Origin: CALUTH01 sp964452495
Lineage (GTDB): Bacteria; Cyanobacteriota; Vampirovibrionia; Gastranaerophilales; Gastranaerophilaceae
Direction of reading: 5' to 3'
NCBI GenBank assembly: GCA_964452495.1
Contig: CAYVMC010000010.1
Span: forward strand, 1-62,829
DNA length: 62,829 nucleotides
Both the position numbers and the translations under genes were made by a program. Below the pieces are notes generated by a model. That model was not told the origin of the DNA, searched no databases, and worked only from the letters and a program-made list of their open reading frames with translations. Of the stretch, positions 62,829 to 62,829 are shown in pieces. Within the stretch, counting starts at the first letter, position 1. Each line of letters begins with the position of its first letter.

Positions 62829-62829
62829 T

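Overview
The window is about 63 kb of AT-rich chromosome from a flagellated, diderm bacterium. Outer-membrane evidence includes flagellar P- and L-ring genes, LptA/LptC-like LPS-transport proteins, a secretin and a C-terminal-barrel autotransporter. Several lineage-type orphan proteins start with a short polar leader carrying an F-x-[A/S/G] motif, for example 'NFTAKY', 'SFKAD', 'AFRAN' and 'SFEGS'. From memory this combination fits the gut Gastranaerophilales (Melainabacteria/Vampirovibrionia); the assignment is an inference and has not been searched. I saw no tRNA, rRNA, CRISPR array, intact insertion sequence or phage module. 

Layout. 1-4.1 kb: the 3' end of aroE, a PHP-domain phosphoesterase and two membrane-associated orphans. 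4.2-13.4 kb: an XRE/zinc-ribbon regulator divergent from a co-directional flagellar operon (transglycosylase, flgF, flgG, flgA, flgH, flgI, flgJ, a FlgM-like gene, flgN, flgK, flgL) that ends at a terminator. 13.6-20.3 kb: hpt overlapping a CMP-sugar synthetase gene, a secreted coiled-coil protein, anmK, two decayed XRE genes and uvrA. 20.3-22.8 kb: an acetyltransferase/nucleotidyltransferase/ROK-regulator operon with a candidate operator. 22.9-28.7 kb: topA, dprA, a TPR protein and LptA/LptC-like genes (minus strand). 29-37.2 kb: rpe, an SDR and a type IV pilus/type II secretion assembly operon (PilC, PilB, secretin, PilP/GspC-like). 37.4 kb: a roughly 178-nt structured RNA, possibly 6S-like. 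37.6-43.3 kb: recA, a response regulator, ribD and orphans. 43.5-46.8 kb: a 1085-residue Pmp-like autotransporter, followed by terminators on both strands and a strong G-quadruplex motif. 47.3-54.1 kb: a hybrid receiver/histidine kinase, a SEC-C protein, deoC, an HD-GYP protein, a PgeF/laccase-domain protein and a LysR regulator. 54.3-57.7 kb: aldo/keto reductase, a collapsed alpha/beta-hydrolase remnant, glycosyltransferase, flavodoxin-like reductase and a DUF378 protein. 57.8-62.8 kb: an MBL hydrolase, an EF-hand subtilase, a decayed RhuM gene, a duplicated zincin-like protein and a partial gene at the edge. 

How the genes work together. The flagellar operon covers the distal rod, P and L rings, rod cap, hook-filament junction and chaperone steps, probably with a FlgM-type checkpoint. 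The pilus block provides the ATPase, platform and secretin of a second envelope machine. The autotransporter, EF-hand subtilase and tandem zincin are candidate host- or surface-facing proteins, and they lie near most of the gene decay. The least explained items are the F-x-A leader family, the duplicated zincin with one dead copy, the structured RNA at 37.4 kb and the G-quadruplex/terminator cluster behind the autotransporter.
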